64,000 nucleotides of DNA from Leisingera daeponensis. Lineage in GTDB: Bacteria; Pseudomonadota; Alphaproteobacteria; Rhodobacterales; Rhodobacteraceae. Numbering within the stretch: the first letter of the stretch is position 1; each line of letters begins with the position of its first letter. Positions 27,265-36,841 of this stretch are shown here, piece by piece. The position numbers were made by a program, and so were the translations under genes. Under the pieces are notes generated by a model. That model was not told the DNA's origin. It worked only from the letters and a program-made list of their open reading frames with translations, and did not search any database. The stretch is from the NCBI RefSeq assembly GCF_019801465.1, contig NZ_JAHVJA010000007.1, positions 176,580 to 240,579 of the forward strand. The letters run 5' to 3'.

Positions 27265-27999
27265 TTAGTCCAGCCGCCGCACCAGAATCTGGTTGCCTTC
27301 GCCGCGTTTGGTTTCAAACAGCTTCAGCGTTGCAATCAAATCGCTCAGCTTGCGCTGGCCATAGCTGCGGGTGTCGAAATCCGGGAAGGCGGCGGTGATG
27401 TACTGGCCGATCTGGCCCAGGGTGAACCATTCGTCCTCCTGGCCGATCGCATCCATGGCGCGGACCACCAGTTTGGTGGGGTCCGCCAGTTCCGCAGGGG
27501 CATTGCCATTGCCCTCTTCCTTCTTGGGCTTCTGCTTTGCCTTGCCCGGCTCTTCCAGCAGGTTCTCCACATAGATGAACCGCTTGCAGGCCTGCACAAA
27601 GGCAGCTGGCGTCTTGCGCATGCCCATGCCGAACACATCCACCCCCTGTTCGCGGATGCGGCTGGCCAGCCGGGTGAAGTCGCTGTCCGAGGAGATCAGC
27701 ACAAAACCGTCGAATCGCCCGGAATGCAGAATATCCATGGCGTCGATCACCAGCGCGATGTCCGACGCGTTCTTGCCGGTGGTATTGGCGAACTGCTGGT
27801 GCGGCACGATCGCCAGCGCCGCCAGCTTCTCCTTGTTCCAGCCCTGCGGCCCGCCGCCGGCAAAGTCGCCGTAAATGCGCCGGATGCTGGCCTCCCCGAA
27901 GGAGGCGATTTCCTCGAACATCGCCTCGGCGTATTTGGCGGAGATGTTGTCGGCGTCGATCAGGACGGCCAGAAGGGGCGGTTTTGTCGGATTTGCCAT
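27265..27999 (-). CDS. NYN-domain (PIN-like) putative ribonuclease with C-terminal OST-HTH/LOTUS-type domain
   Basis: 244 aa. The N-terminal NYN/LabA-like domain has LAVLIDADNISAKYAEAMFE (acidic metal ligands), then SDIALVIDAMDIL and FVLISSDSDFTRLASRIRE, which complete the conserved Asp set for an RNase-type site. A lysine-rich linker (about 150-170, GKAKQKPKKEEG) leads to an OST-HTH-like RNA-binding module (FTLGQIGQYITAAFPDFDTRSYG, given in part, then LFETKRG). Members are proposed to bind and cut RNA. Start ATG 27999; the open frame extends 156 nt upstream without conserved text. Confidence 0.88.
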   Translation of the reverse strand: MANPTKPPLLAVLIDADNISAKYAEAMFEEIASFGEASIRRIYGDFAGGGPQGWNKEKLAALAIVPHQQFANTTGKNASDIALVIDAMDILHSGRFDGFVLISSDSDFTRLASRIREQGVDVFGMGMRKTPAAFVQACKRFIYVENLLEEPGKAKQKPKKEEGNGNAPAELADPTKLVVRAMDAIGQEDEWFTLGQIGQYITAAFPDFDTRSYGQRKLSDLIATLKLFETKRGEGNQILVRRLD

Positions 28000-28188
28000 T
28001 GCGGGGCTTTGCCTCTTGTTCGATGGCGGGACGGCGGCGGGGCGCCGCCGCTTGGATGCTGCCGGTTTTTCGGTTCGTGCGTGAGTGTGCTGGGATGGTG
28101 TGGCGATAGAATGACGGAGGCGTGGCATCTGCCTGGTTTGCAGAAGGGGGCGCAAAGGCGTTCCGGCGCCGGCCTTCCTTCCGGGGAC

Positions 28189-28956
28189 TCAGGCGAACGG
28201 ATCGCCGGGATATCCCACCCGCGCCAGATAAAGGCCGTGCCCGGGGCAGACCGGCCCGCAGGCGGCGCGGTCGCAGGCTTCCAGCGCTTCCTTCACATCC
28301 GCCGGCTCCCAGGCGCCAGCGCCGACCCGCTCCAGCGTGCCGACAAAGCTGCGGACCTGGTTGTGCAGGAAGCTGCGGGCGCGGACGTGGAAATGGACTT
28401 CCGGGCCGGAGAAGCCCCGCGCCCGCTCCACCGTCAGCTCGTCCAGCGTCTTCACCGGGCTGGCCGCCTGGCAGATAGAAGAGCGGAAAGTGGTGAAATC
28501 ATGGTTCCCAACCAGATAGTTGGCGGCCTCCTGCATGGCCTCTGCGTCGAGGTCATGGCTCAGCTGCCAGACCTGGCCTGCATCATGGGTAGCCGGCGCG
28601 CGGCGGATCAGGATGCGGAACAGATACTGCCGCTCCACCGCCGAAAACCGCGCGTGCCAGTCGTCCGCGACCCGCGCACAGCCCACGATGGCCACCGGGT
28701 CGGGCTTCAAGTGATAGTTCAGCGCCTCCGACAGGCGGAACGGATCCCACTCCTTGGCAAGGTCGCAATGCGCCACCTGTCCCAGCGCATGCACACCGGT
28801 ATCGGTGCGCCCGGCGGCGGCGATGGTGTGCTCCCCGGGCTCCAGCCGCGCGAGCGCAGCCTCGACCGCACCCTGCACGGACGGCAGGTCCTTCTGCCTC
28901 TGCCAGCCGGCAAAAGGCTTCCCGTGGTATTCGATTTTCAAAGCAAAACGCGGCAT
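28189..28956 (-). CDS. truA: tRNA pseudouridine(38-40) synthase TruA
   Basis: 255 aa, normal length. It shows the family start [19 protein letters not shown], the catalytic aspartate in [15 protein letters not shown] (about residue 52), and the C-terminal [19 protein letters not shown]. TruA converts uridines 38-40 of tRNA anticodon stem-loops to pseudouridine. ATG 28956 starts the conserved region; the 12-codon upstream extension is rejected. Divergent from ycjX with 115 bp between them; the NYN gene lies 189 bp downstream on the same strand. Confidence 0.97.
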   Translation of the reverse strand: MPRFALKIEYHGKPFAGWQRQKDLPSVQGAVEAALARLEPGEHTIAAAGRTDTGVHALGQVAHCDLAKEWDPFRLSEALNYHLKPDPVAIVGCARVADDWHARFSAVERQYLFRILIRRAPATHDAGQVWQLSHDLDAEAMQEAANYLVGNHDFTTFRSSICQAASPVKTLDELTVERARGFSGPEVHFHVRARSFLHNQVRSFVGTLERVGAGAWEPADVKEALEACDRAACGPVCPGHGLYLARVGYPGDPFA

Positions 28957-29071
28957 GGCCGGGCAAGTAGCAACAGGGCCGGTCCGGGGCAAGCCCTGCG
29001 TACGGTCTGGTATCCCGGGGGCATGCCGCCTATCTTGTCCTCAGCAAGAACAGAGCAGGATCAGGGCCTTG

Positions 29072-30484
29072 GTGATAACCTCCCTTGCAGACGGGGTGAT
29101 GAGCGGGGTGGAGAGCGTCGCCAGCGGCCTTTCCACGGCGCTGTTCGACCGGCCTATCCGTCTCGGCGTCACCGGTCTGGCGCGCTCCGGCAAGACGGTG
29201 TTCATCACCTCGCTGGTCGCGAACCTGATGGACCGGGGCCGGATGCTACAGCTGAGCGCGGCGCGAGAGGGGCGGATCGAAGCCGCCTTTCTGCAGCCCC
29301 AGCCCGACGACACCGTGCCGCGGTTCGACTATGAAAACCACCTGGCGGCGCTGATCGGGCCGTCGCCCCACTGGCCGGAGAGCACCAGGGCGGTCTCCGA
29401 GCTGCGTCTCAGCCTGAAGGTGCGGCCTTCCGGACTGCTGGCGGGCCTCCAAGGGCCGCGCACGCTGCATCTGGATATCGTCGATTACCCGGGCGAGTGG
29501 CTGCTGGACCTGGCCCTGCTGGACAAAAGCTATGCTGAGTGGTCGGCCGACGTGCTGTCCCGCATCGCAGGCCGCCCGCAGGCACAGGAATTCCTGACAG
29601 AGAAATCCAAGGCGGCATCCGCGGGCAGCCATGACGAGCCGCAGGCACAGGCGCTCGCCGCGGCCTTCACCGGGTATCTGTCGGCTGCCCGCGCCGCCGG
29701 TTTTTATGACTGCACCCCGGGGCGCTTCCTGCTGCCCGGCGACCTGCAAGGCTCACCGGTGCTGACCTTCGCGCCGCTGCCGCTGGAGGCCAGCCCGCCG
29801 CGCGGCAGCCTGTGGCGGGAAATGGAGCGGCGCTACGAAGCCTATAAGTCCAAAGTCGTGAAACCCTTCTTCCGCGACCACTTTGCCCGCATCGACCGGC
29901 AGGTTGTGCTTGTGGATGCGCTGTCGGCGATCCATTCCGGCCCGCAGGCGGTGGAGGATCTGCGCCACGCGATGACGGATATCCTCAGCGCATTCAAACC
30001 GGGGCGCAACCATTTCCTGACCCGGCTTCTGGGCGGCAAGCGGGTCGAGAAGATCCTGTTCGCCGCCACCAAGGCGGACCATCTGCACCATGCCCAGCAC
30101 CCGCAGATGACCGCCATCATCGAGGCTCTGACCCGCGAGGCGCAGGACCGCGCCCGCTTTGCCGGCGCGGATACCGCGGCGCTGGCCATGGCTTCTCTGC
30201 GCACCACGACCGAGGAGATGCGCCCGCACAATGGCAGTGAACTGCCCTGTGTTCGCGGCACCCTGCTGGAAACCGGCAAGCAGGCGGCTTTCTATCCCGG
30301 CGCTCTGCCGCAGGATCCCGCACAGCTGCTCACCCCTGCGCGGCAGGGGGCGGAACGCTGGCTGGAGGGCGATTATCAGGCGATGGCCTTCGCGCCTGCT
30401 CCGCTCACCCTGAAACATGGCAGCGGTCCGCCGCATATCCGCCTGGACCGGGCCGCGGAATTCCTGATCGGAGATGCCCTGTGA
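29072..30484 (+). CDS. ycjX: YcjX-like P-loop GTPase/ATPase (DUF463)
   Basis: About 470 aa. A Walker A-type loop sits near residue 30 (GVTGLARSGKTVFITSLVANL, begun here), with LHLDIVDYPGEWLLDLALL (Walker B-like DYPGEW) and the C-terminal DVKPF-type text IRLDRAAEFLIGDAL. YcjX proteins are stress-linked nucleotide-binding proteins of unclear biochemical role, usually paired with YcjF/TIGR01620 proteins, as here. Start: GTG 29072, or TTG 29069, with AGCAGGA upstream; an ATG at 29099 would cut into the conserved helix. The next gene overlaps by 4 nt. Confidence 0.88.
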   Translation: MITSLADGVMSGVESVASGLSTALFDRPIRLGVTGLARSGKTVFITSLVANLMDRGRMLQLSAAREGRIEAAFLQPQPDDTVPRFDYENHLAALIGPSPHWPESTRAVSELRLSLKVRPSGLLAGLQGPRTLHLDIVDYPGEWLLDLALLDKSYAEWSADVLSRIAGRPQAQEFLTEKSKAASAGSHDEPQAQALAAAFTGYLSAARAAGFYDCTPGRFLLPGDLQGSPVLTFAPLPLEASPPRGSLWREMERRYEAYKSKVVKPFFRDHFARIDRQVVLVDALSAIHSGPQAVEDLRHAMTDILSAFKPGRNHFLTRLLGGKRVEKILFAATKADHLHHAQHPQMTAIIEALTREAQDRARFAGADTAALAMASLRTTTEEMRPHNGSELPCVRGTLLETGKQAAFYPGALPQDPAQLLTPARQGAERWLEGDYQAMAFAPAPLTLKHGSGPPHIRLDRAAEFLIGDAL

Positions 30485-30936
30485 CCTTCTTCCTGCGCCC
30501 CGCCAGGCCTTTGGATGCCGGAACGGCAGGTGATATTCTCTACCGGTTCCAGCAGGATACAGTATGGATGCCGAAACTCTATTCCTCCGCCGAGGCGATC
30601 TGCTTCTGCGGTTTGATGATCGACCGCGGCTGGGTCACGGTGGCAGAGCGGGACGGGTCTGTGCTTGGCTTTCTCGCCCGCAAAGGAGAGGAGGTCTGCT
30701 CGCTCTACCTCGCCCCCGGCGCATGCGGCCAGGGCGCGGGCAAAGCACTGCTGGACGCGGCAAAGGCGGAAACTTTCAGGCTTACCTTGCGGACCTTCGC
30801 GGCGAATGAAGGCGCGCAGCGGTTCTACCGGCGTGAAGGCTTTTCCGAAACAGGGCGCGGTGATGGCATGAACAACGAGGAGGGGCTGCCCGACATCGCC
30901 TACGAGTGGCGGACAGAGCAGGAGGTTGCGGCATGA
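30481..30936 (+). CDS. GNAT family N-acetyltransferase
   Basis: 151 aa. GNAT fold: RPARPLDAGTAGDIL, VAERDGSVLGFLARKGEEVCSLYLAPGACGQGAGKALLDAAK (motif A with QGAGKA binding acetyl-CoA; shown in part), and FAANEGAQRFYRREGFSETGRGDG (motif B). Substrate unknown. The GTG start overlaps the ycjX stop (GTGA), and its own stop overlaps the next ATG (ATGA), so it is tightly coupled inside the ycjX-ycjF operon; it may modify a partner in that system or be a passenger. Confidence 0.88.
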   Translation: MTFFLRPARPLDAGTAGDILYRFQQDTVWMPKLYSSAEAICFCGLMIDRGWVTVAERDGSVLGFLARKGEEVCSLYLAPGACGQGAGKALLDAAKAETFRLTLRTFAANEGAQRFYRREGFSETGRGDGMNNEEGLPDIAYEWRTEQEVAA

Positions 30937-31922
30937 GCAAGAAGCCGGTCCTGTTTGACTTGGAGGAGGAGGCGGAAGCGCCTTCCGTTGCAGAGGCGCC
31001 GCCGGTCCCCGATCCGGCTGCGCTGGCGACCCCGCCATCGGCCATGGAGCAAGCTGTCCGCGTCGCCGCCCGCAGGCCTTCGCGTCTCGCCCGCTGGTTC
31101 TGGGGACTGCTGGTGGCGGTGGTCGGCGCCATGGCATCGGTCGCGGCCTGGGATTTTGCCGCCGGACTGATTGCCCGCCTGCCGGTGCTGGGCTGGGCTG
31201 TGACCGCCGGGCTGGCACTGCTACTGCTGCTGGCGCTGGCGCTGGCGATGCGCGAACTGGCGGCTTTGTCGCGGCTGCACCGCGTCGATGCGCTGCGCCA
31301 TCAGGCTGAGGCGGCCGCGGACCTGGCGGCGGCCCGTGCCTTCACCGCCCGGCTTGAGGCATTCTACAAGGGGCGCGAAGACCTTAGCTGGCATCAGGCC
31401 CGGCTGGCGGAGCGCCGTTCTGAGGTGATGGACGGTGATGCCCTGCTGCTGCTGGCCGAGGAGGAGCTTCTGGTGCCGCTCGATGCGCTGGCCCTGCGCG
31501 AAGTGGAGGCAGCGGCCCGGCAGGTGGCGACGGTGACGGCCCTGGTGCCGATGGCGCTGGCCGATATCCTGACGGCGCTGGTCTCTTCCATGCGGATGAT
31601 CCGCCGCGTGGCGGGTATATACGGCGGCCGCCCCGGGTTCTTCAGCTCCTGGCGGCTGACCCGCGCAGTGCTGGCGCATTTGGCGGCCACCGGCGCGGTG
31701 GCGGCAGGCGATGACCTCTTGGAGCCCGTGCTGGGCGGATCGGTGCTTTCGAAACTCTCCCGCCGTTTCGGCGAGGGGCTGGTAAACGGGGCCTTGTCGG
31801 CGCGGGTGGGCATTGCGGCGATGGAGGTCTGCCGCCCGATGCCATTCTCGCCGCAGCATCGGCCCAGCGTCCGGAAAGCGGTTCAGCGGGCATTGACCGG
31901 TTTGTTTTCCAAGGGGGAGTAG
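30933..31922 (+). CDS. YcjF/TIGR01620-type inner membrane protein
   Basis: 329 aa. The cytosolic N-terminus is acidic and proline-rich (KKPVLFDLEEEAEAPS), followed by two close membrane helices about 65-110 (FWGLLVAVVGAMASVAAW and LGWAVTAGLALLLLLALAL). A soluble DUF697-like domain shows LVPMALADILTALVSSMRMIRRVAGIYGGRPG (partial) and RFGEGLVNGALSARVGIAAMEVCRPMPF (partial). The partner of YcjX in many proteobacteria. ATG 30933 with GGAGG upstream overlaps the GNAT stop by 4 nt. Role unclear; envelope stress is suggested by homologues. Confidence 0.86.
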   Translation: MSKKPVLFDLEEEAEAPSVAEAPPVPDPAALATPPSAMEQAVRVAARRPSRLARWFWGLLVAVVGAMASVAAWDFAAGLIARLPVLGWAVTAGLALLLLLALALAMRELAALSRLHRVDALRHQAEAAADLAAARAFTARLEAFYKGREDLSWHQARLAERRSEVMDGDALLLLAEEELLVPLDALALREVEAAARQVATVTALVPMALADILTALVSSMRMIRRVAGIYGGRPGFFSSWRLTRAVLAHLAATGAVAAGDDLLEPVLGGSVLSKLSRRFGEGLVNGALSARVGIAAMEVCRPMPFSPQHRPSVRKAVQRALTGLFSKGE

Positions 31923-31954
31923 GCGCTGATCCGTTCCGCCGGGCTTGCTTCTGC

Positions 31955-32377
31955 TCAGAACAGTTTCGGCGGCTGGTCCTTGGGCTGGCGCATTGCAACA
32001 ACGCCCGTCCTGAACCCTTCACCGATGCGGTCCGCCAGAGCGCCCCATTGCAGCGCGGTACGCTCCGGAAGCTCGGCCCGCAGCACCTCGTGAAAGAGGC
32101 CCAGCCACAGGGGGAAATGCTCTGCCTTCACGTCCGGGCGGCTCACATGCACCCGCATCGGATTGCCGCTGTAGCTGCGCTGCCGCAGGATTGCGTTGCG
32201 CCAGAAGCCCGCAATCTTCTCCTCATGTTCCGGCCAGTCGGTGACATGAGCGGCAAAGATCGGTCCGAGCACGTCATGATTTCTGATGCGCGCATAGAAC
32301 ACTGCGACTACGCGGAAGATCTCCTCTGCGGTGATCTCAAACCGCGCCAGCGGGTTTTGCACTTCGGTCTCGGTCAT
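31955..32377 (-). CDS. Group III truncated hemoglobin
   Basis: 140 aa. It has the 2-on-2 globin pattern of class III: AEEIFRVVAVFYARIRNHDVLGPIF, HEEKIAGFWRNAILRQRSYSGNPM, and the proximal-histidine region AEHFPLWLGLFHEVLRAELP. It binds heme and small gases; class III proteins are linked to microaerobic metabolism and to nitric oxide or isocyanide binding, with no certain reaction. The stop lies 32 bp from the end of the convergent ycjF-like gene. Confidence 0.9.
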   Translation of the reverse strand: MTETEVQNPLARFEITAEEIFRVVAVFYARIRNHDVLGPIFAAHVTDWPEHEEKIAGFWRNAILRQRSYSGNPMRVHVSRPDVKAEHFPLWLGLFHEVLRAELPERTALQWGALADRIGEGFRTGVVAMRQPKDQPPKLF

Positions 32378-32665
32378 TATCTGCTCCAGCCTGCCGTCTA
32401 ACGCTTAGATAGGCCGAAGGCGGCGCAAGCGGAAGGGGGAGGCAGCAACCGCCATAGCCCCCGGCCGGAGTGCAGCGCATCTGCCGCTTTACCCTCCCGC
32501 AGGTCCGGCCTATAAGGCGGTTCATGTCCCTATTCGCGGCCATCATTATTCGAATTATATCCCCGGCGCTCTGAAACCACTGAGCCGCCGGGCAAAGGCG
32601 CTTGAGCCATCGCGCCGAACCGAATATCCCAATTTCCGACCTTGATCATCCAAAGGACGCCCCCG

Positions 32666-35600
32666 ATGTGCGCCGACACGCCCCAGACGCCTGACTACAA
32701 AGACACTCTCAATCTGCCGAAAACCGATTTCCCGATGCGGGCAGGCCTGCCCAGGCGCGAGCCTGCCTGGCTGGAGCGCTGGGCACAGATCGGCGTCTAT
32801 GACAAACTCCGCGAGAAGGCGGCAGCTGCGAAAGGCACCGCTGCGGAACGCAAGCCCTTCACCCTGCATGACGGCCCGCCCTATGCCAACGGCCACCTGC
32901 ACATCGGCCATGCGCTGAACAAAACCATCAAGGACATGATCGTGCGCTCCCACCAGATGATGGGATTTGATGCGCGCTACGTGCCGGGATGGGACTGCCA
33001 TGGCCTGCCGATCGAATGGAAGATCGAGGAGCAGTACCGCAAGAAGGGCAAGAACAAGGACGCGGTACCTGTTGTCGAGTTCCGCCAGGAATGCCGCGCC
33101 TTTGCTGACAGCTGGGTCGATATCCAGCGTGAAGAGTTCAAGCGGCTGGGCATCACCGGCAACTGGGCCGATCCCTACCTCACCATGAACTACCATGCCG
33201 AGGCAGTGATCGCCGATGAGTTCATGAAGTTCCTGATGAACGGCACCCTCTATCAGGGCTCCAAGCCGGTGATGTGGTCGCCGGTCGAAAAGACCGCCCT
33301 GGCCGAGGCCGAGGTCGAGTATCACGACAAGGAAAGCTTCACCATCTGGGTGAAGTTCAAGGTGGCCGAGGCAGGCGGTTTTGTGGCTGCGGACGGCGAG
33401 GATGCCGATTTTGCCGGTGCCGACTCGGCGATTGTGGCGCAGGACCTCGAAGGCGCCCATGTGGTGATCTGGACCACCACGCCCTGGACCGTCCCGTCCA
33501 ACAAGGCAGTGGTGTACGGCGCCGACATTGCCTATGGCCTTTATGAAGTCACTGGTACGCCGGAGGAATGCTGGGCCAATACAGGCGACCGCTTCCTGCT
33601 GGCCGACAACCTGGCCGCAGACGTGTTCAAGCGCGCCCGCCTGGGCGAAGACCAGTACAAGCGCCTGCGCGGTGTCTCGGCTGAGGAGCTGTCCAGCCTG
33701 TCGCTGCAGCACCCGCTGGCCGGCACCGAGGGCAGCAATGGCGAATGGGACGGAATCCGGGACTTCCGCGCAGCCCCCTTCGTGACCGACACCGAAGGCA
33801 CTGGCTTTGTCCACTGCGCCCCCAGCCACGGTATGGAGGAATTCGAGCTCTACCGCGACCTCGGCATGCTGGAGCAGATGATCACCTACAACGTGATGGA
33901 CGACGGCGGCTTCCGGGCCGATCTGCCGTTCTTCGGCGGCACCTATATCCTCAACCGTAAGGGCGGCGAGGGCGATGCCAACAAGAAGATCATCGACAAG
34001 CTGGCCGAGGCCGGCGGCTTGCTGGCACGCGGCAAGATCAAGCACAGCTACCCGCATTCCTGGCGCTCCAAGGCGCCGATCATCTATCGCAACACGCCGC
34101 AGTGGTTCGCCAGCGTCGACCGCAAGCTGGACGATGGCATGGGCGAAATGGGCGACAGCATCCGCGAACGCGCGCTCCGCTCCATCGACGAGTTGGTGAA
34201 ATGGTGGCCGCAGACCGGCCGCAATCGCCTGCATTCGATGATCGAAAGCCGCCCGGACTGGGTGCTGAGCCGCCAGCGCGCCTGGGGCGTTCCGCTGACC
34301 TGCTTCACCAAGAAGGACCGGCTGCCGACCGATGCAGACTTCCTGCTGCGCAACGAAGAGGTCAACAAGCGCATCGTCGCCGAGTTCGAAGAACACGGCG
34401 CCGACGTCTGGTATCAGGACGGCTTCAAAGCCCGCGTGCTGGACGGCATCGTCGATGCCGAGGCCTATGACCAGGTGTTCGACGTGCTGGACGTGTGGTT
34501 CGACTCCGGCTCGACCCATGCCTTCGTGCTGCGCGACCGCGAGGACGGCACCGAGGACGGCATCGCCGACGTTTACATGGAGGGCACCGACCAGCACCGC
34601 GGCTGGTTCCATTCCTCGCTGCTGCAGGCCTGCGGCACCAAGGGCCGCGCGCCTTACCGCAATGTGGTGACCCACGGTTTCACCCTGGACGCCAAGGGCA
34701 TGAAGATGTCCAAGTCGCTGGGCAACACCATCGTGCCCGAAGAGGTCGTCAAGCAGTACGGCGCCGATATCCTGCGCCTGTGGGTGGCCCAGACCGATTA
34801 CACCGCCGACCAGCGGATCGGGCCGGAGATCCTGAAGGGCACCGCCGACAGCTACCGCCGCCTGCGCAACACCATGCGCTTCCTGCTGGGCTCCTTGGGC
34901 GACTTCCGTGAGGACCAGCGGGTTGAACCTGCGGACATGCCGGAGCTGGAGCAGTGGGTGCTGCACCGGCTGGCCGAGCTCGACCAGAAGGTGCGCAGCG
35001 GCTACCAGACCTTTGACTTCCAGGGCGTGTTCTCGGCAGTGTTCAACTTTGCCACCGTGGACCTGTCGGCCTTCTACTTCGACATCCGCAAGGACGCGCT
35101 CTACTGCGACGGCGACACCCTGAACGCCCGCGCCGCGCGCACCGTGCTGGACATCCTGTTCCACCGCCTGACTACCTGGCTGGCGCCGGTCCTGGTGTTC
35201 ACCATGGAAGAAGTCTGGCTGGAGAAATACCCGGGCGAAGGCAGCTCCGTGCATCTGCAGGATATCCCCCACACGCCGGCAGACTGGCTGAACGAGCCGC
35301 TGGCCGCCAAATGGTCCAAGATCCGCCAGGCCCGCCGGGTGGTGACCGCGGCGCTGGAGGTGCAGCGCACCGACAAGGTGATCGGCGCCTCGCTGGAAGC
35401 CGCCCCGGTCGTGCATGTGCGCGACGCCGCGGCACTGACGGCGCTGAAGTCGGTGAACTTCGCCGACATCTGCATCACTTCCGACATCGTTTTGACCAAC
35501 GATCCGGCCCCGGCTGAGGCGTTCCGGATGCCGGAAGTGGACGGTGTGTCGGTGGTGTTCGAAAAGGCCGACGGCGGCAAATGCCAGCGCTGCTGGAAAA

Positions 35601-35668
35601 TCCTGCCGGATGTCGGCAGTCACAGTCATGAGGGTGTCTGCGGCCGCTGCAACAGCGCGCTGGGATAA
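32666..35668 (+). CDS. ileS: Isoleucyl-tRNA synthetase
   Basis: 1000 aa. Class I synthetase with the HIGH signature in [12 protein letters not shown] (about residues 75-80), a CP1 editing domain (about 200-450, including [13 protein letters not shown] and the editing-site region around [15 protein letters not shown]), [11 protein letters not shown] (KMSKS, about 680), the anticodon-binding domain after 740, and a C-terminal zinc finger (CQRCWK...CGRCN). It charges tRNA-Ile and clears misactivated valine. ATG 32666 with AAAGGA upstream was preferred to an earlier TTG. A 288-bp gap separates it from the hemoglobin gene; an intrinsic terminator follows. Confidence 0.98.
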   Translation: MCADTPQTPDYKDTLNLPKTDFPMRAGLPRREPAWLERWAQIGVYDKLREKAAAAKGTAAERKPFTLHDGPPYANGHLHIGHALNKTIKDMIVRSHQMMGFDARYVPGWDCHGLPIEWKIEEQYRKKGKNKDAVPVVEFRQECRAFADSWVDIQREEFKRLGITGNWADPYLTMNYHAEAVIADEFMKFLMNGTLYQGSKPVMWSPVEKTALAEAEVEYHDKESFTIWVKFKVAEAGGFVAADGEDADFAGADSAIVAQDLEGAHVVIWTTTPWTVPSNKAVVYGADIAYGLYEVTGTPEECWANTGDRFLLADNLAADVFKRARLGEDQYKRLRGVSAEELSSLSLQHPLAGTEGSNGEWDGIRDFRAAPFVTDTEGTGFVHCAPSHGMEEFELYRDLGMLEQMITYNVMDDGGFRADLPFFGGTYILNRKGGEGDANKKIIDKLAEAGGLLARGKIKHSYPHSWRSKAPIIYRNTPQWFASVDRKLDDGMGEMGDSIRERALRSIDELVKWWPQTGRNRLHSMIESRPDWVLSRQRAWGVPLTCFTKKDRLPTDADFLLRNEEVNKRIVAEFEEHGADVWYQDGFKARVLDGIVDAEAYDQVFDVLDVWFDSGSTHAFVLRDREDGTEDGIADVYMEGTDQHRGWFHSSLLQACGTKGRAPYRNVVTHGFTLDAKGMKMSKSLGNTIVPEEVVKQYGADILRLWVAQTDYTADQRIGPEILKGTADSYRRLRNTMRFLLGSLGDFREDQRVEPADMPELEQWVLHRLAELDQKVRSGYQTFDFQGVFSAVFNFATVDLSAFYFDIRKDALYCDGDTLNARAARTVLDILFHRLTTWLAPVLVFTMEEVWLEKYPGEGSSVHLQDIPHTPADWLNEPLAAKWSKIRQARRVVTAALEVQRTDKVIGASLEAAPVVHVRDAAALTALKSVNFADICITSDIVLTNDPAPAEAFRMPEVDGVSVVFEKADGGKCQRCWKILPDVGSHSHEGVCGRCNSALG

Positions 35669-35694
35669 CCGTTTCTTCACCTCTGAATTGCACG

Positions 35695-35731
35695 CAGCGC
35701 CCGGCCGAAATGCCGGGCGTTGTCATTTTTT
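35695..35731 (+). terminator. Intrinsic terminator after ileS
   Basis: CGCCCGGC at 35698-35705 pairs with GCCGGGCG at 35712-35719 around a 6-nt loop (CGAAAT), extended by three further pairs, and is followed by a run of six T (35726-35731). It lies 26 nt after the ileS stop. Confidence 0.85.
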
Positions 35732-35830
35732 GCGCTATTTTTTGCGGAAGATTCCGCGCTTTTGCCGTGTGGCGGTTTGTGCATTGCGGAATTGAATTCC
35801 TCCGGATGTTGACCGGTTTTCCACAATTGG

Positions 35831-35845
35831 TTAAGAATTCGTTAA
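35831..35845 (+). promoter_or_regulatory. CtrA-type binding site (TTAA-N7-TTAA)
   Basis: TTAAGAATTCGTTAA matches the full alphaproteobacterial CtrA consensus TTAA-N7-TTAA. It lies 60 nt upstream of the ATG of the membrane protein at 35906, in an AT-rich pocket. Confidence 0.6.
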
Positions 35846-35905
35846 TTTCATGCAGATTTTAAGCCGTCATTTCAAAGAATGGCATCTGGCAGGGGGCAGT
35901 TTTCT

Positions 35906-36694
35906 ATGCTGAAGCTGAAAGCGGACGCGCAACCGGCGGGTGAGCCGGGCATGCGGCGGGGCGCGGCAATCCGGATCGACGGGGTGTCAGCGCCGAAAAA
36001 CATCAAGATTGGACTGGTGGCTGCTGGCTGCGAAGTCTCCGCTGCATCACTGAAGGGCACAGCCGCCAGCCCCAGCAAGGCTGAGCCGGTTGCCAAGGCT
36101 GCAAACAGCACTCGGGCCGCCGGGGGCGGCCTGGCTGCAGTGGCAGGCCGGATCACCTCCGCCGACTGTGCGGCTGCCACCGGGCCACAGCCGCTTTCGC
36201 CGGCGGCGCCGGTGAAGAACGGGGCGATCGCCAAACTGGCGCTGGCGGCCTCCGGGCTCGCGGTGGCGTCTGCCATGCTGCTCTATTTCCAGTTCGGCGG
36301 AAGCATACCTGAAACGGATGCGCAGGCAACGACAGTTGCCGCGGCAGAGGTGTCGGCAGGAGCCGCCGCTGCGGCGGGGCTTGAAGGTGCAGCTGCCAGC
36401 GGTGAGGATGCCCTGGTGGCACGGATTACCCAAGGTACACTGGCGGCACTGCGCAGCAAGCAGGGCAGCCAGCCCGCGCCAATGGCGCCGGATCAGTCTG
36501 CAGCAGCTGCGGAAGGCTCGGCACTGTACAACATGGAGCTGACCGCTGCCGCCCAGGGCCAGTCCGAGGCCTATATCGACCAGCTGGTGAACGGTGCCTA
36601 CGAGCGCCGGGACATCACAGTGCCAGCCAGTCTCATCGGCGCCGACGGCCGGGTGGATACTGCCACTTTGCTGGCGCTGTTCATCGGCCGCTAG
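35906..36694 (+). CDS. Ala-rich single-pass membrane protein of unknown function, preceded by a CtrA-type site
   Basis: 262 aa. A cytoplasmic-looking basic N-terminal region of about 105 residues with KKNIKIG-like and Cys-containing text is followed by one membrane span at about 108-130 (LALAASGLAVASAMLLYFQF), an Ala/Gly-rich linker, and a C-terminal segment of about 90 residues (DALVARITQGTLAALRSKQ, AYIDQLVNGAYERRDI, RVDTATLLALFIGR). No enzyme motif or known family recognised. ATG 35906 has AGGGGG 9 nt upstream; a start 27 nt earlier lacks one. Its neighbours are the LysM-SBP genes and other CtrA-preceded genes. Confidence 0.75.
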   Translation: MLKLKADAQPAGEPGMRRGAAIRIDGVSAPKNIKIGLVAAGCEVSAASLKGTAASPSKAEPVAKAANSTRAAGGGLAAVAGRITSADCAAATGPQPLSPAAPVKNGAIAKLALAASGLAVASAMLLYFQFGGSIPETDAQATTVAAAEVSAGAAAAAGLEGAAASGEDALVARITQGTLAALRSKQGSQPAPMAPDQSAAAAEGSALYNMELTAAAQGQSEAYIDQLVNGAYERRDITVPASLIGADGRVDTATLLALFIGR

Positions 36695-36701
36695 GGCTTT
36701 T

Positions 36702-36738
36702 CCCGCAGGGCAGTGCCTCGGCGGCACTGCCCTGCGGG
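36702..36738. terminator. Perfect 16-bp stem hairpin after the membrane protein gene
   Basis: CCCGCAGGGCAGTGCC (36702-36717) and its exact reverse complement (36723-36738) flank a 5-nt TCGGC loop. No strong T-run follows (CAGGGGCCTTGTTTG), so it may stall transcription imperfectly or stabilise the mRNA end. Confidence 0.6.
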
Positions 36739-36841
36739 CAGGGGCCTTGTTTGCCTGCTTTCAAACTGAAAACACAACAGAACAAAAAAGGCGCAGCACG
36801 CTCATTCAGCGGGCCAGGCGCCGCACATTTCCGGGGGGATC

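Noticed and set aside
32555..35680. A 1041-codon open frame antisense to ileS
   Set aside because: It is a shadow of a high-GC gene: low-complexity His/Gln/Arg-rich text, no domains, and the plus strand encodes a complete isoleucyl-tRNA synthetase.
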